DNA of 64,000 bases from Anaerolineae bacterium (GTDB lineage: Bacteria; Chloroflexota; Anaerolineae; Aggregatilineales; UBA2796), in assembly GCA_019637615.1 (NCBI GenBank), contig JAHBVJ010000011.1:1-64000 (forward strand). Direction: 5' to 3'. The notes beneath the pieces were generated by a model that had not been told where the DNA came from, did not search any database, and worked only from the letters and a program-made list of their open reading frames with translations. The position numbers and the translations under genes were made by a program. This document shows, in pieces, positions 1-9,235 of this stretch (its first letter is position 1; every line of letters starts with the position of its first letter).

Positions 1-1
1 G

Positions 2-352
2 CAACATCCAGACCTGTTTTTTGCCGTGGCGAAAGACGAAAACGGCAGAAAATTGGGGCTGATCACGGCTAGGAAGGTGGATGACGCCACGTTGATGCTG
101 CATCGTTTGTACGTTCATCCTAAGTTTCAGCGTCAGGGCATCGGTAGCAAGATGCTAGACGCTGCTTTGATTGAGTTCCCGACGGCTAAGACAATGCGCT
201 TGGAAGTCGAGGAGGAAAATAAAAAAGGGTATGCGTTTTACGTTAAACAGGGGTTCAAGGACATCGACAGGAAAACCGAGACTGTCGAAGGGGAGGTATT
301 GAAGATCATTGTGATGGAAAAGAGCCTAGCGTCAGGCAACGATGAACGATAA
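2..352 (+). CDS. GNAT family N-acetyltransferase (5' truncated by window edge)
   Basis: The reading frame is open from base 2, so the gene begins outside the window; a GTG at 26 is only an internal codon. The visible part holds the acetyl-CoA binding signature RQGIGSKML (motif A, Q/RxxGxG/A) after the strand LHRLYVHPKF, followed by the typical C-terminal strand with FYVKQGFKDI and a terminal VMEK strand. This is the core GNAT fold, which transfers an acetyl group from acetyl-CoA to an amine. The substrate cannot be told. It ends convergently with the Elp3 gene, 26 bases away. Confidence 0.8.
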   Translation, partial: QHPDLFFAVAKDENGRKLGLITARKVDDATLMLHRLYVHPKFQRQGIGSKMLDAALIEFPTAKTMRLEVEEENKKGYAFYVKQGFKDIDRKTETVEGEVLKIIVMEKSLASGNDER

Positions 353-378
353 TGCTAGGCTAGACGATTACCTGCGAC

Positions 379-2205
379 TCAGGTGAGACTACGCAGTTGA
401 TACAGCGATCCGTCCTCGAAGCCGCGTTTGCGATAATAACCGCGCGTGCCGATGGCGGAGATGACGGCGAGGTTGGCATAGCCGCGCTGTGCTGCGATCT
501 CAGCCGCGCGTTCGATCAACTGTGTGCCGAGACCGGCGTGTTGCGCACGTCCGGGCGAAGTTTCCCCGATGTTGACCGCTTGCCCGTAGACATGCACCTC
601 GCGGATCATCGCCGCGCCCTGCAATTCGTCGGTGATGGCGGGTTCGGTTGGTAATGAGAGTCGCAAGAATCCTGCGATCTGGCGTGACGGTGTGATGAAC
701 TGCAAGAACACTTCCTCGCCAATGCTGGACACATACCACTGTTCATCGAAGGAAAGTGAATTCACGTCGAGTTCTTTCGCCCCGATCTCGCGGGCGCGAA
801 TGTCACGGCTGCGTTCGCCTTGTTTGGCAAGGGCATCCTCGACCAGTTGGCGCAGGTTGGTCAGCTTATTGCCGACCACGATGTCTGTGCCGGGGATGTC
901 ACGGATTACCCTCGTCAGGCGGACATATTCCGGCGTGGTGCGGAAACATTCCTTCAAGACGGTGATGAGTTCATCCTGCGTATACGGTCGCCACGAACCA
1001 TCTTGATAACGCTGCATGAGTTCGGCGCTCTCCAAGAGCGAACACGGATAAATCTTCAATTCGTCGGGGCGGAAATCGGCATCATTGAATAGAAGATGAT
1101 AATCCTCAATATCGGAAGTAACATCCGATCCGTACAAATTGGGCATCCAGTGGGCGTGAATCTTGAAGCCAGCTTGCCGTAGGAGCTTCACCGCGCGCCG
1201 TGTGGCAGCTACGGCATGTCCACGCCGATTTTTGCGCAGCACCTCGTCGTTCAAGCTCTGGAAGCCGATTTGAACTTTGGTACAGCCGAGGCGACGGATA
1301 CGCAGGACTTCATCGACGCTGATGTGATCGGGGCGCGTCTCGATCACCAAGCCGACACAGCGACAGTCTGCATCTTCATTTTCGCGGTGCGCGGCTTCCA
1401 GCTCTGCCCATGTCGCGAATTCAGTGATCGGCGTGCGCTCGGATAACCCCGCTGCAATCTGATGAGCTTGTTCACGCGAACGGTACATCTCATCCTTGTA
1501 GATCGACTGCACAACCTGATTGTACGTGTGATGGAGACTGGTTCCGTCGATATGAGCGGCGAGGTCGGTGTTTTGTACGTCAGGTTTGAATTGCGACTGT
1601 GATTCGAGCAGGGCACGGACTTCGGGCATTCGATCAATGCCGTTGCCGAAGTCATGAAGGGCGTCGAAAATGCGCTTGATGAACCATAGCTGGTAAGTCT
1701 CAGGATAGAACGACCATGTGCCGCCTAAGACAATCACCTCGATCTTGTCAGTTGGATGTCCGATCTTGTGGTAGGCAGTCAGGCGCATGTATGTTTGGAG
1801 ATACGGATCGAAGCCATTGAGTTCGGCACGCTGCGCGCCGGGTTCATCAGACAGGTAGCTTTTGGGCATCCGTACATCGTTGGGGCAAAAGATGCACTCA
1901 CCGGGGCAGGGGAACGGTTTGGTCAAGACCGTCACCGTTGTGACGCCGGAACTGGTGCGCACGGGTTTCATGCGCAGCGCTTGCAGCACACTCGAATCGA
2001 AGGGTGGCAGTCCATGCTGCCCCGCCAGTTCGCGATAAGCATAGATCAAATCATCGTTACGGAAGAACGCCCCGCCTTTGCTGTGATGTCGCAGCAATTG
2101 CTCTAGCTGTTTGCGGGTCAGATCGGGCTGCGCGGCAATGGCGCGTAAGATCGCGACGAGCGGTTCACGGTAGGCATCGAGATCGATTTGTGGGCGGAAT
2201 TTCAT
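379..2205 (-). CDS. elp3: Elp3-type tRNA U34 radical-SAM/acetyltransferase
   Basis: Full-length homolog of the Elongator catalytic subunit, which in archaea and some bacteria acts alone to make carboxymethyl-type modifications on the wobble uridine of tRNA. The radical-SAM cluster motif PCPGECIFCPND (CxxxCxxC at about residues 100, 104 and 107) is followed by Elp3 hallmarks (DPYLQTYMR, VIETRPDH, KIHAHWMPNLYGS, TRVIRDIPGTDIVVG). The last ~100 residues form a GNAT domain (HAGLGTQLIERA, YYRKRGFEDG). The ATG at 2205 is chosen over an upstream GTG at 2223 because the family normally starts near the KFRP segment. It is a single gene, divergent from the methyltransferase at 2255. Confidence 0.93.
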   Translation of the reverse strand: MKFRPQIDLDAYREPLVAILRAIAAQPDLTRKQLEQLLRHHSKGGAFFRNDDLIYAYRELAGQHGLPPFDSSVLQALRMKPVRTSSGVTTVTVLTKPFPCPGECIFCPNDVRMPKSYLSDEPGAQRAELNGFDPYLQTYMRLTAYHKIGHPTDKIEVIVLGGTWSFYPETYQLWFIKRIFDALHDFGNGIDRMPEVRALLESQSQFKPDVQNTDLAAHIDGTSLHHTYNQVVQSIYKDEMYRSREQAHQIAAGLSERTPITEFATWAELEAAHRENEDADCRCVGLVIETRPDHISVDEVLRIRRLGCTKVQIGFQSLNDEVLRKNRRGHAVAATRRAVKLLRQAGFKIHAHWMPNLYGSDVTSDIEDYHLLFNDADFRPDELKIYPCSLLESAELMQRYQDGSWRPYTQDELITVLKECFRTTPEYVRLTRVIRDIPGTDIVVGNKLTNLRQLVEDALAKQGERSRDIRAREIGAKELDVNSLSFDEQWYVSSIGEEVFLQFITPSRQIAGFLRLSLPTEPAITDELQGAAMIREVHVYGQAVNIGETSPGRAQHAGLGTQLIERAAEIAAQRGYANLAVISAIGTRGYYRKRGFEDGSLYQLRSLT

Positions 2206-2254
2206 AGGTAGATTACAGTACACGTAACATCAGCAGTATTGAAGCATTGTACCA

Positions 2255-3007
2255 TTGGACACCACCACAATTGAACGGCTAAATTCCATCAACCGCGAAT
2301 TTTACCGCGTGACCGTACAGAATTTTGACGAGTCGCGCGGGCGGTTTTGGCCCGGTTGGAAGCAGTTGATGGCGCTGCCGCTCGTCACCGCGTTGACACA
2401 ACAACACATGGCTGACGGTAATGCGCTGCGTGTGCTCGATCTGGGCTGCGGCAATGGGCGGTTTGGGCGCTTCCTCGGTAAGCACTTCGCCCTGCCCGTC
2501 GATTATCACGGGCTAGATAACAACGCGACGCTGCTGGAACGAGCCAGCGAAGATCTATCTGGATACCCATCGCTATCGGTAACGCTCGACCTGCGTGACA
2601 TCGTAACCGATCCGCCGGACAAAGGCGTGTATGATCTAGTCGTGCTGTTTGGCGTCGTGCATCACCTTCCCGGCGCAGAGTATCGTCAAAACTTGCTAGG
2701 GCAACTCGCAGAACGTGTGGATCAGGGCGGCGTATTCGTGTTCACGGCGTGGTGCTTCTACGAATATGAGCGCTTCCGTGAAAAGATCGTGCCTTGGCCT
2801 AGCGAGTTGGAACACGAACAAGGTGACTATCTGATGGATTGGCGGCGCGGACATGAGGCCAACTCGATCCTGCGCTACTGTCATTACGTCGATGAGGCGG
2901 AACAGACGCGTCTGACAGCGGCGACACAACTCACAGAGATTGCCAGCTTCCGCGCCGATGGTCATACGAACGACATCAACCGATACAGCGTATTGTGGAG
3001 GAGCTAA
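2255..3007 (+). CDS. class I SAM-dependent methyltransferase
   Basis: The N-terminal segment NSINREFYRVTVQNFDESR with WPGW is the start pattern of a Trm9-like/ABH8-like methyltransferase group. It is followed by SAM motif I VLDLGCGNGRFGRFL, motif II YHGLDNNATLL and the post-motif VVLFGVVHHLPG. The only in-frame start before the INREFY segment is TTG at 2255, with no clear ribosome site, so the start is uncertain by a few codons. The Trm9-like resemblance and the divergent neighbour Elp3 (wobble-uridine chemistry) hint at a tRNA substrate, since Elp3 and Trm9 act in the same pathway in eukaryotes. That functional link is inference. The stop codon overlaps a bidirectional hairpin. Confidence 0.8.
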   Translation: MDTTTIERLNSINREFYRVTVQNFDESRGRFWPGWKQLMALPLVTALTQQHMADGNALRVLDLGCGNGRFGRFLGKHFALPVDYHGLDNNATLLERASEDLSGYPSLSVTLDLRDIVTDPPDKGVYDLVVLFGVVHHLPGAEYRQNLLGQLAERVDQGGVFVFTAWCFYEYERFREKIVPWPSELEHEQGDYLMDWRRGHEANSILRYCHYVDEAEQTRLTAATQLTEIASFRADGHTNDINRYSVLWRS

Positions 3008-3048
3008 CCCCATTTCCCGCTGTCGTCGCAAGGGCGGGAAATGAGGTT
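3006..3048. terminator. bidirectional hairpin terminator
   Basis: AACC-c-CATTTCCCGC (3006-3020) pairs with GCGGGAAATG-a-GGTT (3034-3048), 14 paired bases with one C/A mismatch. It lies between two convergent genes and overlaps the methyltransferase stop codon. Confidence 0.7.
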
Positions 3049-3062
3049 GGTGGCTTACGCCA

Positions 3063-4256
3063 TTATTTCTTCGGAGGGAAGGTCGGCGTTGGCGGAAATT
3101 TGAAGCTATCGGTCGGTGTCGGCACTACGACGAATGGCTCGGCTACGCCTGCCCATTCACTCCACGCGGTTTCGAAGGTGGAAAAGTCGTATCCCGTTAC
3201 CTCTTTCAAGGCGGATTGCATTTTCTTCCCGGACTTCATGAGTGTTAGCATCTTCATCAATCCGTCTTCGCCGACTTTGTCCACGATGAACGTCACGGTT
3301 GATCCTTCCATCGCCTGAAGCTCGACCAATCGCGCCTTATCGCGGGCGATATTCGCCGCTTCATAGGCATTCCCGAAGTCCGCCAAGCGCAGCAGCTTTC
3401 CTTGAGCAGCCAAATCTCGCACATGCTGTGTTCGTTCGGCCTGTCCGCTCGGCATATAACGCTCGTAAAGTCCCATAAACAGCCATGTGGGAACGTCATT
3501 GACGGAGGTGGGCAGCACCAGCCAGTCATTGAGCATAGACATCGCGACGGTGGTTTGAAGGTAGAAAGTGAATTCGGCAGGGTCGTTGCCCATCCACATG
3601 GAGGTAAAGCCCGCTGCAGGCCCATAAAAAGGGAGGAGCGCCAACCGTCCCGGATCACAGTCGGGGGCGACGCGTGCCGTGCATAAATCCTCAGCAGTTT
3701 TGTAAACGACAATTCCTAAGGGTGCTGGTGGAGTGAAGCCCAATTCATTTACCATGCGGTCATAGATCGGACGCGCGGTTTCCATGATCGCTTGCGCTGC
3801 GGTATCTGGCTGATCGTAGGTGTAGACGGCGATATTGGCGTCCTTCAATTCCTTCCATGCGCGTGTCGAGTCAGTCACTTGAAGCGGTGTATCCGGCGTG
3901 GTGAGTTTGTTGCCAGCGGAATCGGTGATTTCCCACTTGGCAAACAGATAATCCCAAGGCACAAAAGCTAGTGTTGCCATGGGCCATGTGTATTCGGCAA
4001 CTACTTCTTGGGCAGGAGCGAAATTGACGGCTGGTCGAGCGACGAAGGCGTTACCTCGAAAATGCCATGTGAGCCGGACTTTGCTGATTGTTCCGGCACT
4101 GGAAGCAACCTTGAGATGAAACGTGGCGGAAGTTTTATAGTTGGTAGTAAGTGATTGCTCAAGGATAGTTATCGGTGTCTGCGCATCGACCGTGCGAATT
4201 GGCAACGTCCCGATGAAAAGGATCAAGATGACAATAACTGTGTATATACGCCCCAT
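3063..4256 (-). CDS. secreted peptidase-MA-like protein, catalytic motif not seen
   Basis: A signal peptide (about residues 1-25, hydrophobic run ending VDAQ) precedes a beta-rich domain and then a peptidase-MA-like region: YDRMVNELGFTPPAPLGIVVYKTAEDL, then a helix pair ending VPTWLFMGLYERYMPSG. In related metallopeptidases this place reads HExxH followed by LPxWLxEGLAxY. Here the equivalent helix (about residues 235-250, TTVAMSMLNDW) has no HExxH, so zinc-dependent catalysis is unlikely. The C-terminal tail is T/P-rich (VVPTPTDSFKFPPTPTFPP). It is a stand-alone transcription unit, probably an exported binding or structural relative of the peptidases. Confidence 0.65.
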   Translation of the reverse strand: MGRIYTVIVILILFIGTLPIRTVDAQTPITILEQSLTTNYKTSATFHLKVASSAGTISKVRLTWHFRGNAFVARPAVNFAPAQEVVAEYTWPMATLAFVPWDYLFAKWEITDSAGNKLTTPDTPLQVTDSTRAWKELKDANIAVYTYDQPDTAAQAIMETARPIYDRMVNELGFTPPAPLGIVVYKTAEDLCTARVAPDCDPGRLALLPFYGPAAGFTSMWMGNDPAEFTFYLQTTVAMSMLNDWLVLPTSVNDVPTWLFMGLYERYMPSGQAERTQHVRDLAAQGKLLRLADFGNAYEAANIARDKARLVELQAMEGSTVTFIVDKVGEDGLMKMLTLMKSGKKMQSALKEVTGYDFSTFETAWSEWAGVAEPFVVVPTPTDSFKFPPTPTFPPKK

Positions 4257-4500
4257 GATGCTTACCCCTCTGAGCGATGTGACGCTAACCCATGTGGGTT
4301 GAATGGAAGACCGTTATCCTTGTACGCGACTGCTTGCTCGCTAGACTCCTGTATATGAAGGAATCGTTACATTATACACAACTTGAGATAGTACAGTTGA
4401 ATATATTCCAGAATACTGCAACATATATACCAAGTACTTAGCCGAGCACACAGGCAACTTCACTTATATGCCATATAGATAAGGAGGGGACAAGAGAGAA

Positions 4501-4899
4501 TCACTTTAACGTCAGCAGATAGGCTAGTAGATCGCTATATTGCTGCTCGGTTGCTTCTGGCACGGGCATGAGGTCGGCGGGGTAGTTCGGCACAAGAAAT
4601 GCATTAGGCGTTTTCATCGATGTGATCAGGTATTGTGCGGCGGTTTGACCTGCTAAACGCGAGGCGGCTGTCGTGGCAATCCCTTTGAGCGTGGGGCCAA
4701 GCAGGTCAGTGCTGCCGTCGATACTGTGGCAGGTCGCACAGGCTTGGATTTTTAGCGTGCCCTGTTCAAACAGAGCCCGTCCGGCGTCGGCATCACCGGG
4801 CATGATGGTTGGTTCGGGAGTCGGGGTTGTTGTTGGCGCAGATGCGCAAGCCGCAAGCAAGTACAAGCTAACCAACCACAGCCAATTACGAGCCTTCAT
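4501..4899 (-). CDS. monoheme class I cytochrome c lipoprotein
   Basis: The N-terminal lipobox LLAACAS is followed by a T/P linker (TTTPTPEPT) and a small cytochrome c domain with one heme site CATCHSI and a likely distal Met in ADLMPVPEA near the C-terminus (QQYSDLLAYLLTL). It is a membrane-tethered electron shuttle on the outer face. An ATG at 4899 is preferred to a GTG at 4908. Its start overlaps the end of the upstream ECF sigma gene, so the two are probably co-transcribed. Confidence 0.85.
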   Translation of the reverse strand: MKARNWLWLVSLYLLAACASAPTTTPTPEPTIMPGDADAGRALFEQGTLKIQACATCHSIDGSTDLLGPTLKGIATTAASRLAGQTAAQYLITSMKTPNAFLVPNYPADLMPVPEATEQQYSDLLAYLLTLK

Positions 4900-5770
4900 G
4901 ACGATCACTTTCTAGGGGCGGAACGTGCCCAAGCTTATCAGGATTCAAAATATTGTACAGTCCCCGCACGCGACCATTGGCAACATCCAGCAGCGTGACG
5001 CTGTAGGGCTGTCCCTCACTGTAGATTACCAAGGCAGGTTGACCATTCAACGAATGGATGCGCAGTTCTGCTGCTGGCGGCATCCGCCGCACGATCCCAA
5101 GCGTCAACCGCGCGACATTGTCCGCGCCGTAGACGAGGTTTAATGCGGCTGAACGCTTGCCGCCGCCGTCTGACCAATTGACAATATCAGCCTCTAAGAT
5201 GGACAACAACCCGTTCAAATCGCCATTCGCGCAGCTTTCCAAGAATTGACCGAGCAGTTGGGTTTGTTGGTCGGGCGTCACGTCATAACGGGGACGTCGC
5301 TCGGCAAGGTGTGCCTTGGCACGGCTGACCATCTGACGACAATTCTGTTCACTCTTGCCGATCATGTTGCTGATGTCTGCGTAATCATACTCGAAGACCT
5401 CGCGCAGTAGGAAAGCCGCGCGTTCTGGCGGGGCTAAAGTCTCCAACAGCACCAAAAATGCGATAGAAAGCGACTCACGTAGAACAACCGTATCATGATA
5501 CTCACTGCTGGTGGGAATTGGTTCGGGCAACCACGCACCGATGTAAGATTCGCGCTGCACGTAGGCGCGTTCGAGATGATCGATGCACAGACGTGTGATA
5601 ATGGTTGTCAGGTACGCTTTAGCGCTCTGCACCTCATCGCTTGGCGTTTGCTGCCAACGCAGAAAGGTCTCTTGTACCATGTCTTCGGCGTCCATCGCAC
5701 TACCGAGTATCCGATAGGCAATCGAGAACAAGAGAGAACGAAAGTTATTAAATTCGTTAATGCGATCCAT
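4886..5770 (-). CDS. ECF41-type RNA polymerase sigma factor (SigJ-like)
   Basis: The sigma-70 region 2 segment (FRSLLFSIAYRILGSAMDAEDMVQ) is followed by region 4 (LAPPERAAFLLREVFEYDYADISNMIGKSEQNCRQMVSRAKAHL) and a C-terminal SnoaL-like domain of about 110 residues. That domain carries the DGGGK and NPDKL motifs that define the ECF41 group, where it controls sigma activity in place of an anti-sigma factor. It overlaps the 3' cytochrome c gene and diverges from the DUF3105 gene at 5827. ECF41 genes usually sit beside an oxidoreductase or carboxymuconolactone-decarboxylase-like gene. A cytochrome c partner is less usual. Confidence 0.9.
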   Translation of the reverse strand: MDRINEFNNFRSLLFSIAYRILGSAMDAEDMVQETFLRWQQTPSDEVQSAKAYLTTIITRLCIDHLERAYVQRESYIGAWLPEPIPTSSEYHDTVVLRESLSIAFLVLLETLAPPERAAFLLREVFEYDYADISNMIGKSEQNCRQMVSRAKAHLAERRPRYDVTPDQQTQLLGQFLESCANGDLNGLLSILEADIVNWSDGGGKRSAALNLVYGADNVARLTLGIVRRMPPAAELRIHSLNGQPALVIYSEGQPYSVTLLDVANGRVRGLYNILNPDKLGHVPPLESDRHEGS

Positions 5771-5826
5771 CGACCCCTACCACACGGTATAATTCGTTTC
5801 TCACAAGTCTACTCGCGAGGTTTATC

Positions 5827-6435
5827 ATGTCCAAAGATGCGCGGCTGCGCCTTATCGTCGTAGCAGTATTCGCCGTGTTCATTGTCGCTTTAGTGTTGGC
5901 GAGCGTCAACCGCCGCGCCCCCGTCGCGGATATTTCCAACGTGCCGCTGCCAACGGGCGCGATTGAGATGGCGGACAGAGATATACCCGGCTTGTTGAGC
6001 TTCAACGTGCCATCGAATGAGCACACCGATCAACCTGTCAATTATCCACAGGTGCCTCCGGTCGGTGGCCCGCACTATCCGGTCTGGCAAAACTGCGGTG
6101 TATATACCGATCCTATCCACAATGAGTTCGCGGTGCATTCGCTGGAGCATGGCGCGGTCTGGATCACCTATCAACCAGACTTGGATGCAGGCGAAGTCGC
6201 GCGGCTCGCTGCGATTACCATGCAAAGTCACTATCGGATACTCAGCCCGTATCCCGGTTTGCCTACCCCCATCGTGATCTCGGCGTGGGGTTACCAACTC
6301 CGTCTCGCGACTGCTGACGATGCCCGCCTCGCCGCCTTCATCGCCCGCTTCGAGAGCGGCCCAACCACGCCTGAACGGGGCGCAAGCTGCACGGGTGGTG
6401 TCGAGCAGACCGCCAAAGAACTGGGGATACGCTAG
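5827..6435 (+). CDS. DUF3105 membrane-anchored protein
   Basis: One N-terminal membrane segment (residues about 7-26, RLIVVAVFAVFIVALVLA) leads to an extracytoplasmic DUF3105 domain. The typical core is visible: PPVGGPHYPVWQNCGVY, the H-rich stretch VHSLEHGAVWITY and the closing ISAWGYQLRL. The family is widespread in Actinobacteria and Chloroflexi and its function is not known; the conserved His and Cys residues suggest metal or redox chemistry. The ATG follows a purine-rich site. The gene is only 15 bases from murI and may be co-transcribed with it. Confidence 0.85.
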   Translation: MSKDARLRLIVVAVFAVFIVALVLASVNRRAPVADISNVPLPTGAIEMADRDIPGLLSFNVPSNEHTDQPVNYPQVPPVGGPHYPVWQNCGVYTDPIHNEFAVHSLEHGAVWITYQPDLDAGEVARLAAITMQSHYRILSPYPGLPTPIVISAWGYQLRLATADDARLAAFIARFESGPTTPERGASCTGGVEQTAKELGIR

Positions 6436-6450
6436 GCTGTACTAGTGATC

Positions 6451-7269
6451 ATGAGCCAGCAGCCGATTGGAATGTTAGATTCGGGCGTGGGTGGCCTTTC
6501 TGTACTCAGAGAGGTTCATCAACTGCTGCCTGTCGAGCACGTGATCTATGTGGCAGATCAAGGTCATCTGCCGTATGGCCCGCGCCCGCGAGAAGAACTG
6601 CGCGGATTTGTGGAAGGTATCGCCCGCTATTTGCTGGAACGCGGGTGTAAGCTGCTGGTGATCCCGTGCAACGCGGCGAACGCGGCGGCACTGCACTATT
6701 TGCGTGGATTGTTCCCCACATGGCCCATCGTGGGCATGGAACCAGCGATCAAGCCAGCGGCAGAACATACCCGCACTGGCGTGATCGGCGTGATCACGAC
6801 CAAAGCCACTTTTCAGGGCGAGTTGTTCGCCAGCGTGATCGACCGCTTCGCTCAGAATGTACAGGTCGAAACGCAAGTCTGCCCTGACTTCGTCACGGTA
6901 GTCGAGCAGGGCTTGCCAAACCCCGATGAAACGCGCCAGATCGTGGCGACATATCTGGCACCGCTGCAAGCAGCCAACATCGATGAATTAGTGCTTGGCT
7001 GCACGCACTTCCCCTTCCTGACGCCATATTTGCAGGACTTCCTCGGTGCTAGTGTGGAAATCATCGATCCAGCGCCCGCCGTGGCGCGGCAGGTTAAGAG
7101 GGTGTTGGCAGAACGCGGTTTGCTCAACCAGAGCAACGAGCGCGGCGGCACGGAATACCTTACCAGCGCTGATCCTGCTCACATGCAGTTCCTCGTGAAG
7201 TACCTGATTGGCGAAACTGCTGTGGTTAACCGAGGCCAATGGCTTGATGGACGCTTGATGACTCCGTGA
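6451..7269 (+). CDS. murI: glutamate racemase
   Basis: Makes D-glutamate for peptidoglycan. The paired catalytic cysteines are present in the expected contexts: IPCNAANAA near residue 73 and LGCTHFPFL near residue 184. The N-terminal GMLDSGVGGLSVLREV and the conserved YVADQGHLPYGPR are also there. The length (272 residues from the ATG at 6451) is normal. A GTG lies two codons upstream but is not needed. Its presence with the L,D-transpeptidase at 23788 indicates a cell wall containing peptidoglycan. Confidence 0.95.
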   Translation: MSQQPIGMLDSGVGGLSVLREVHQLLPVEHVIYVADQGHLPYGPRPREELRGFVEGIARYLLERGCKLLVIPCNAANAAALHYLRGLFPTWPIVGMEPAIKPAAEHTRTGVIGVITTKATFQGELFASVIDRFAQNVQVETQVCPDFVTVVEQGLPNPDETRQIVATYLAPLQAANIDELVLGCTHFPFLTPYLQDFLGASVEIIDPAPAVARQVKRVLAERGLLNQSNERGGTEYLTSADPAHMQFLVKYLIGETAVVNRGQWLDGRLMTP

Positions 7270-7369
7270 ATTTAATAAAAACTTCTCGCAACCAACTATA
7301 CAAATATTTATTTAAGGTATAAAATGAGAGTGGAAGACATTATTTTCACGCAAATTAAGGATGAAAACG

Positions 7370-8026
7370 ATGCGCCGATTCTTACTTGCCGTGTTGATTA
7401 TCGTGTTCTCCGCTCTCAGTTTCGTCCTCGTCCAACCTGCACCGGTTTATGCAGCAGGATCAGGATGCGCGACAGTCAATGGAGCTACGTTCTCCACCGC
7501 TGTGAACGATCCGTATATTACCGCCACGCTACCATTCTCTGCCGGAGATACCATTGTCTACGATCTGTCGTGGACGATACCGGGCTTCACTGTCACTAGC
7601 GTAACAGTGTATATCAGCACCAGTGGCGGCTATGTTGCTCAGGCAACCTTTAACTCGTCCCCGACGAGCGCCACCGTCGCCTACACGTTCCCTGCCGATC
7701 AGACAACGTCCTTGCGCTTTGACTGGGCTTTCGATGGCACTGGCAGTTTCACACCGCATACCGTCACGACGACCATTCACTGCGGCACCGACATTTACGC
7801 TGGCCCGCCGATCCCTGCCGGGTTCGTGCTGCGTACCATCACTTGTGATGTCGCGGTATTCGATGCGCCCGGTGGTCAACCCGTTGGTGACAACCGGATC
7901 AAGGGTGGACAGACATGGTATGTCAATCCCAAGTCGGTGAAGGCGGCTGACGGTCAGGCGTGGACGGAGATTTTTGTCTCTGGCACCCCGAATGGCTACA
8001 TCCCGACCAAATGCGTCGGCGGCTAA
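7370..8026 (+). CDS. secreted protein of unknown function, possible SH3-like C-terminus
   Basis: The signal peptide (RRFLLAVLIIVFSALSFVLV, cleavage near VYAAG) is followed by a beta-rich Ig-like region of about 110 residues and a C-terminal ~65-residue module (TITCDVAVFDAPGGQPVGD, TWYVNPKSVKAADGQAWTEIFV, GYIPTKCV) that resembles bacterial SH3-type folds. Cys residues are few and may form one disulfide in each half. The ATG at 7370 has an AAGGA site 6 bases upstream; an ATG at 7361 is an alternative. No precise function can be assigned. A strong terminator follows. Confidence 0.6.
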   Translation: MRRFLLAVLIIVFSALSFVLVQPAPVYAAGSGCATVNGATFSTAVNDPYITATLPFSAGDTIVYDLSWTIPGFTVTSVTVYISTSGGYVAQATFNSSPTSATVAYTFPADQTTSLRFDWAFDGTGSFTPHTVTTTIHCGTDIYAGPPIPAGFVLRTITCDVAVFDAPGGQPVGDNRIKGGQTWYVNPKSVKAADGQAWTEIFVSGTPNGYIPTKCVGG

Positions 8027-8069
8027 TGCTTTGTCGCTGTTAGCTACAGTTTGATAGTGTGTGAACCTG

Positions 8070-8095
8070 AGCCGGAATGAGCACTCGTTCCGGCT
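8070..8095 (+). terminator. hairpin terminator
   Basis: AGCCGGAATGAG (8070-8081) pairs with CTCGTTCCGGCT (8084-8095), a 12-base stem with one T-G pair and a two-base loop. It lies 44 bases after the secreted-protein stop. The T-tract is short (TATTGG). Confidence 0.6.
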
Positions 8096-8233
8096 TATTG
8101 GTGGATCGGCGTCCGTCACCCTGCGTTCCTCATTAGTCAATACCCCCGCAGCCTCTTGCAAAAAACGCGGCTGATGCCCTATGCTTATCCGCAAAATATA
8201 GCTTGGTTGCTTACCCGTTAGGATGATCACGTT

Positions 8234-9235
8234 ATGCTTAAGGTAGGACTGCTTGGCGCGGGCTTTATGGGCACCACGCACGCGGCGGGCTGGATCAATA
8301 CTCCGGCGCAGTTCGCAGGCGTATACGCACTGGATGAAGACAAGGCTCGCAAATTGGCGCATCAATATGATCTGACCCTGTTCCGCAGCTATGAAGATCT
8401 GCTGCAACAGGTGGATGTCGTAGACATCTGCACGCCGACGCATTTGCATTATGAGCACGTCATGCAGGCGGTGGCGGCAGGTAGGCACATCATCTGCGAG
8501 AAACCACTGGCGCTGACCGTCGCCCAAGCGCGGGAGATGGTCGCGGCGTGCGAGAAAGCCGGTGTTAAGTTGCTGGTCGCTCATGTGGTGCGCTTCTTCC
8601 CTGAATATGCACAGGCTAAATTCGCCGTCGAACGCGGCGAGATCGGCAATGTCGCCGTCGTGCGGCTGACGCGTGCCAGCTTCCAACCGAAACTGGCGGC
8701 GGATAACTGGTTCCTCGATGTCGGCAAATCGGGCGGCATGATGCTTGACCTGATGATCCACGATTTCGATTATGCGCGGTGGGTGGCGGGCGATGTAGAT
8801 AGTGTGTTTGCTAAGAGCGTCCGCAGCGCCACGCCGAACTCGCCTAGCGATTACGGGATCGCCATCTTGCGGCATGTCAACGGCGCGATCTCCAACGTGG
8901 AAGGCGGGTGGGCGTATCCGCCACCGATGTTCCGTACCGCGCTGGAAATCGCGGGCGATGCTGGCCTGATCGAGCATCCGGCGGACAGTTCGAAACCGCT
9001 CGGCATCTACCTGAAGCAGACACCGGGCAGTGATGCGCCGGATGTCGGCTTGCCGATGAGTCCGTTGCTGGAAGACCCCTACACGACGCAGGTCAAACAC
9101 TTCCATGATGTGCTGACCAAAGGCATCCCTTCGCGCGTGACGGCGCAAGATGGCCTCGCTGCTGTGCAGATCGCCCGCGCCGCCATTTTGTCCGCGCAGA
9201 CCGGGCGTCAAGTCAAGATCGCGGAGGTGCAATAA
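8234..9235 (+). CDS. Gfo/Idh/MocA family oxidoreductase
   Basis: NAD(P)-dependent dehydrogenase of sugars, inositols or related polyols. The N-terminal Rossmann motif GLLGAGFMGTTHAAGW, the family signature CEKPLALTVAQAREMV (Lys and Pro of the EKP motif), and the alpha/beta C-terminal domain with GGMMLDLMIHDFDYARWV (HDFD containing the catalytic-site His/Asp) are all present. The substrate is not predictable. Its stop overlaps the start of a second family member (TAATG), so the two are translated as a coupled pair and may form a two-step oxidation/reduction or a hetero-oligomer. Confidence 0.9.
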   Translation: MLKVGLLGAGFMGTTHAAGWINTPAQFAGVYALDEDKARKLAHQYDLTLFRSYEDLLQQVDVVDICTPTHLHYEHVMQAVAAGRHIICEKPLALTVAQAREMVAACEKAGVKLLVAHVVRFFPEYAQAKFAVERGEIGNVAVVRLTRASFQPKLAADNWFLDVGKSGGMMLDLMIHDFDYARWVAGDVDSVFAKSVRSATPNSPSDYGIAILRHVNGAISNVEGGWAYPPPMFRTALEIAGDAGLIEHPADSSKPLGIYLKQTPGSDAPDVGLPMSPLLEDPYTTQVKHFHDVLTKGIPSRVTAQDGLAAVQIARAAILSAQTGRQVKIAEVQ

